Below are positions 62,701 through 64,000 of a DNA stretch of 64,000 nucleotides, one piece after another. Both the position numbers and the translations under genes were made by a program. This DNA comes from Bacteroidota bacterium. GTDB taxonomy: Bacteria > Bacteroidota > Bacteroidia > B-17B0 > Aurantibacillaceae. Below the pieces are notes generated by a model, which ran no database searches, had not been told where the DNA came from, and was given only the letters and a program-made list of their open reading frames with translations. Where the stretch lies: contig JAJNBG010000006.1 in NCBI GenBank assembly GCA_021155905.1, positions 1 through 64,000 of the forward strand, written 5' to 3'. Within the stretch, counting starts at the first letter, position 1, and each line of letters begins with the position of its first letter.

Positions 62701-64000
62701 TTACACTTTGCATCCGTCGTGGTTAGGGTTGTCGCAAATGGTGCCGGTTCAATAATCGTAGCGTTGGTTGTTACTGAACATCCTTTGGTGTCTGTTACGG
62801 TTACTGTGTAAATTCCTGCCGGTAAAGCATTCGCATTCGCACTATTTCCTGCCGCAGATGCTGCCCCACTCCAACTGTAAGTATAGGTCGGTGTTCCGCC
62901 ACCGGCTGATACTACTGCAAATCCGTTACTACCTCCGTTACAGGTCACGGACCCGGTTGAGGAAATGCTGGCCGTTAATACCGGTGGCTGAGTAATGGTA
63001 ATAATCGCGCTGGCCGTACAACTGTTTTGATCGGTTGCCACCATCGTATAGGTGCCGGCGCATAAACTACCTGCAGTTTGTGAGAAGACCGGGCTGGCGC
63101 CTCCTACCCATGAATAGCCTACTGCCCCAATTCCATTGGTCGTGGTAGCTATCGCCGTTCCATTGCAGGTTCCAAAACAGCTTACGTTCGTTGAAGTAAT
63201 GCTGGCAGCCATGGCCGGTGGATTGTTCAGGGTCATGGTAGAGGTTACTGTACATCCATTCGCATCGGTTACTAATAAATTATATCCTCCTGCTCCTAAA
63301 GGCGAACTCGTTGCTGAGTTTCCACCGCCACCTGACCAGGTATAGGTGTAGCCCGGTGTTCCTCCTAAGGCGGCAGCAATACCAAAACCATTAGTGGCTC
63401 CAAAACATTTTGGATCATTGGCAACAATGCCAACGGTTAATTGTGTAGGTTGTGTAATGGTCACACTGGTTGAAGAAACACATCCAGCATCATCCGTTAC
63501 TGATACCGTATAAATCTGTGCGCATAGGTTCGGGGCAATGGCTGAAACGTTACCATTACTCCATGAATAAACATAAGGGGTTACTCCTCCTGATACAGAA
63601 GCAGTGGCTACACCGTTACAAGCTCCAAAACAGCTGACATTAGTCTGACTGGCAATGCTAATCACCGGGCCCGCTGTATTTGGGATCGTTGCCGAAACAA
63701 TTTCTATACAGTTATTCGCGTCCTGAACCTGGATCGTATAGGTTCCTGCCAGTAATCCGGCCTGAGTTGCCGCATTCGATCCCGAGCTCCAGGTATAGGT
63801 ATAAGCACCCGGTGCACCGCCCGAGGCGATTACAGTTGCAGAACCATTGGCCTGATTACAGTTTGCAGCGGTTACTGTTGATGTTAGGGTAATAGATGTT
63901 GGCTGTGTTACAGTAATGCTGGATGTAATGGAACAACCATTCGCATCCGTAATTGTGCAACTATAATTTCCAATTGACACATTTGACACTGTTGATAAAG
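59793..64000 (-). CDS. Giant SprB-repeat surface protein, gliding-type C-terminus (partial)
   Basis: At least 1402 residues are visible; the frame continues past the right edge with no stop, so the N-terminus and signal peptide are missing and the GTG at 63989 is internal. More than a dozen 75-90 residue SprB-type repeats occur, each with a C..F.G.NG start (TNVSCFGACNGVATASVSGG) and YTWSGG-like centre, ending in GTYTVTVTDTKGC-like strands. Two PKD-like segments (YMWDFGDPAATNGSNN) and the CHU-type C-terminus follow (YIPNAFTPDENGRNDVFQPL, VYIYKLQVTDTQGGKHPYVG), a type B T9SS sorting domain. Homologues are mobile surface adhesins in gliding bacteria. Confidence 0.93.
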   Translation of the reverse strand, partial: LSTVSNVSIGNYSCTITDANGCSITSSITVTQPTSITLTSTVTAANCNQANGSATVIASGGAPGAYTYTWSSGSNAATQAGLLAGTYTIQVQDANNCIEIVSATIPNTAGPVISIASQTNVSCFGACNGVATASVSGGVTPYVYSWSNGNVSAIAPNLCAQIYTVSVTDDAGCVSSTSVTITQPTQLTVGIVANDPKCFGATNGFGIAAALGGTPGYTYTWSGGGGNSATSSPLGAGGYNLLVTDANGCTVTSTMTLNNPPAMAASITSTNVSCFGTCNGTAIATTTNGIGAVGYSWVGGASPVFSQTAGSLCAGTYTMVATDQNSCTASAIITITQPPVLTASISSTGSVTCNGGSNGFAVVSAGGGTPTYTYSWSGAASAAGNSANANALPAGIYTVTVTDTKGCSVTTNATIIEPAPFATTLTTTDAKCNGVCDGTANIAFSGGAGTTTFLWQPGLQSGNFVNNLCAGGQTVTITSNGSCTTLLTFTLTEPNLLTAVAQASVSNCGQNNGRTCVVVTGGTSPYASTLWSNGVNSLCNNNIVAGAYTFTVIDANGCVANASGLVNDIAGPVVAVVSQTNVSCFGGTNGGATATISGGVPSYSISWSGTQTSANTTLNPINFGSGLHNISVIDAAGCIGTASVNITEPAKLVSAIGSFTNVSCNGLSNGGATLLVNGGTIPYNYTWTPGGQTSSILANVAANTYTAFVSDGNGCVSSSSVVISQPTALTFSTPVLTNISCFGGSNGQISTTVHGGSPGYTYIWTPAQSGNSGVIGGLGAGGYSLTVTDSKTCSINTNFTIIEPSALTSAYSSTTASCGNLNGVATITVGGGTPGYVLNWNTAPAQTGSVAINMAPGSNWQCVITDLNGCSITQTVNVNNAPSPVFSSHVVNQPSCAGMSNGDITLNYTSGTAPYMVVWSSPLSQTMTTSAMTQSVSGVAQGAYTATLTDANGCVTSRNIIVSQPSPLLLIPVVSNPNICYGMSTQISASGQGGGSQVYSYTWTPNPFVGGGPHTVSPTTTSSYIVSVSDTKGCTTSPQVLTVVVTPSLSAIGTSSVLCDNGTAFLSPIITSPGKGGPYSYTWTPAAGNVSSITYTGSATVPGAATTNTIGLIISDGCTLQNATPIFTVVTNPLPSIGFTAYPLQGCAPLSTTLTGISDNASDVFTWNDRGPLGPGNPLPVVLQDTGKYTITLVVQNPVTGCVKSMTKTDYIEVFPQPVASFYANPSVASILDPNVNFVNTSQGAVSYMWDFGDPAATNGSNNSILTDPSHLYMYTGEYAVNLIATSNKGCVDIARIVVEIKPDFALYIPNAFTPDENGRNDVFQPLGVGIDEDNYRMDIFDRWGENIFSSNNFRKGWDGSVKGGSKMAPQGVYIYKLQVTDTQGGKHPYVGHVTVIRKNQ

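Overview
The window comes from a Bacteroidota chromosome, most like the Flavobacteriales or Sphingobacteriales. Evidence for this is the set of secreted proteins ending in type IX secretion (T9SS) sorting domains, the giant SprB-repeat protein with a gliding-type C-terminus, SBBP and WG repeat proteins, promoter-like TAnnTTTG (-7) elements, scarce Shine-Dalgarno sequences, and short palindromic repeats of the kind scattered in this phylum. It could not be placed to genus from sequence alone.

Layout. (1) 1-17.8 kb is core-like: rpmH, a GH18/T9SS protein, a glycosyltransferase, gcvT, a ComB-like phosphatase, an RsuA-type pseudouridine synthase, a GT2-DUF2062 fusion, cell-envelope proteins and a very large NtrY-like histidine kinase. 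(2) About 17.85-40.4 kb is a visibly more AT-rich accessory region. It holds an IS1380-like transposase, rmuC, two T9SS proteins, and then a run of small genes, mostly single, of which many look like phage-defence or stress genes: an Abi-alpha-like protein, a 17-residue Cys-repeat protein, an AbiTii protein, a KAP-like P-loop NTPase, an XRE regulator with an operator-like palindrome, an unlisted SymE-type toxin, an HMCES/YedK protein, an AlbA_2 protein next to a possible HEPN protein, and a three-gene TIGR04255-type operon. (3) 40.4-64 kb returns to core-like content: a TMTC-like TPR membrane protein, a two-component pair, small lipoproteins, a flavin monooxygenase, a three-gene phosphorelay cluster, a MEDS protein, a TPR-SpoIIE phosphatase, radA, a patatin, dnaX, purN and the SprB-repeat protein, which runs off the right edge.

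The most unusual signal is at 26.63-29.69 kb. Three consecutive minus-strand single-gene units (Abi-alpha-like, Cys-repeat, AbiTii) are separated by related, partly palindromic intergenic repeats that share short identical cores. This resembles a cassette array with attC-like sites, although no integrase is in the window. A second theme is a dispersed palindromic repeat (TTCGACTCCGCTCA-type) with copies in two intergenic regions and one copy read through as protein inside a glycosyltransferase. All function calls are from reading the sequence; no searches were run.
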